Assembly (NCBI RefSeq): GCF_001310815.1
Contig: NZ_BAZK01000014.1
Span: 62,001-126,000, forward strand
Length of the DNA: 64,000 nt
DNA from: Pseudovibrio denitrificans JCM 12308
Lineage (GTDB): Bacteria > Pseudomonadota > Alphaproteobacteria > Rhizobiales > Stappiaceae
Direction of reading: 5' to 3'
This document shows positions 63,496 through 64,000 of the stretch, piece after piece. Each line of letters opens with the position of its first letter. Within the stretch, counting starts at the first letter, position 1. A program made the position numbers and the translations under genes. The notes beneath the pieces are model-generated. The model was not told where the DNA came from. It saw only the letters and a program-made list of their open reading frames with translations, and did no database searches.

Positions 63496-64000
63496 ACATC
63501 CCCCTCATTACGACGAGTTTCATGCCGCTGGAACAAGGTTATCGGAATTATCAGCAGGACCAGTAGGACGATGGCCACAGCAGAAGCGACCGGCCAGTCG
63601 CGGTTGGAGAAGAACTCGACCCAGAGCGTTTTACCGATCATGAGGGTTGAAGAGCCCCCTAAGAGGTCTGGGATAACAAACTCGCCAACAGCGGGGATGA
63701 AGACTAGGAAGCAGCCTGCAATCATGCCCGGCAGAGCTAGAGGAACTGTGACGCGCCAGAAGGTCTTCCATGGCGGGCAACCAAGGTCTTCTGCAGCTTC
63801 AATCAATGTGGTGTCCAGCTTTTCAAGAGACGAATAGAGCGGGAGCACCATGAAAGGCAAATAGGAGTAGATGATACCGATATAGACAGCGATGCTGGTG
63901 TTAAGGATAACCAGTGGCTCATCGATTATACCAATCGTGATCAATGTCTGATTGAGCAAACCGTCTGATTTGAGAATGCCGATCCAAGCGTAGACACGGA
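63492..64000 (-). CDS. potH: Spermidine/putrescine-type ABC permease, PotB/PotH family (partial)
   Basis: 3' part of the gene; it continues beyond the right edge in frame (VYAWIGILKSDGLLNQ...). The EAA loop LDTTLIEAAEDLGCPPWKTFWRV is complete, followed by PSVGEFV-type segment VFIPAVGEFVIPDLLGG and the spans to the C-terminus. Inner-membrane permease pairing with the PotI-type protein encoded next. Confidence 0.93.
   Translation of the reverse strand, partial: RVYAWIGILKSDGLLNQTLITIGIIDEPLVILNTSIAVYIGIIYSYLPFMVLPLYSSLEKLDTTLIEAAEDLGCPPWKTFWRVTVPLALPGMIAGCFLVFIPAVGEFVIPDLLGGSSTLMIGKTLWVEFFSNRDWPVASAVAIVLLVLLIIPITLFQRHETRRNEGDV

Noticed and set aside
1..64000. CRISPR array, insertion sequence or prophage
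   Set aside because: No regularly spaced direct repeats, transposase, integrase or attachment-site duplications were seen; the two tRNA genes have no flanking integrase.

Overview
The window is chromosomal DNA of a marine-type alphaproteobacterium. The evidence is a PdhS-type cell-cycle histidine kinase, an Irr-type iron box, PhaR-like boxes next to two phasins, a tRNA-His without an encoded G-1 and with discriminator A73, a MocR regulator, and GH42/IlvD-family sugar-acid catabolism. The gene mix, including a type III effector cassette, is most like Pseudovibrio and relatives (Stappiaceae). That genus-level placement is inference only. No phage, insertion sequence, CRISPR array or replication origin was seen.

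Layout. 1-2005: 3' end of putA. 2070-11609 (minus): an eight-gene operon that imports a galactoside or related sugar, splits beta-galactosides with a GH42 enzyme, and degrades galactonate by the De Ley-Doudoroff route (lactonase, IlvD-type dehydratase, KDGal kinase, KDPGal aldolase). An IclR regulator and the transporter ATPase are divergent (11772-13753). 14045-15882: lone B12-binding-type radical SAM protein. 16069-19916: TetR regulator divergent from a peroxiredoxin-like protein, an exported haloalkane dehalogenase and an Old Yellow Enzyme homologue. 20065-22110: GNAT and acyl-CoA ligase. 22439-26559: small membrane proteins and a Tat-exported flavoprotein oxidase. 26652-26726: tRNA-Gln. 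26887-32973: tripartite RND efflux pump. 33248-34372: glycosyltransferase. 34748-36540: purU-folD. 36736-38567: two CesT-type chaperones and a protein with a eukaryote-like RhoGAP domain. 38639-47393: MltB, BMP-family binding protein, MocR/LysE pair, nucleoside hydrolase, InrS-like metal sensor with MFS exporter, methyltransferase, OmpA lipoprotein. 47731-49549: type B carboxylesterase. 49633-49709: tRNA-His. 49942-51128: two phasins. 51693-54925: PdhS-like kinase. 54965-59061: PLP dehydratase and iron ABC transporter genes. 59146-62370: LysE exporter, RidA, YrbL, SCOT subunits. 62673-64000: polyamine-type ABC permeases.

The most interesting item is the cassette at 36736-38567. A 274-residue protein carries the hallmarks of a eukaryotic Rho-GTPase-activating domain, including the arginine finger and the NL..FGP motif. 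It overlaps by ATGA with a CesT-type chaperone gene and follows a second one, as expected for a type III secreted effector acting on host Rho GTPases.

A second window-wide feature is a set of 17 apparent frameshifts in 14 otherwise intact genes. Fifteen read as the loss of one base and two as a loss of two bases (or gain of one); most can be explained by a shortened short run of one base. This looks more like a consensus-sequence artefact than gene decay, so affected genes are listed as single full-length CDSs with the shift noted.
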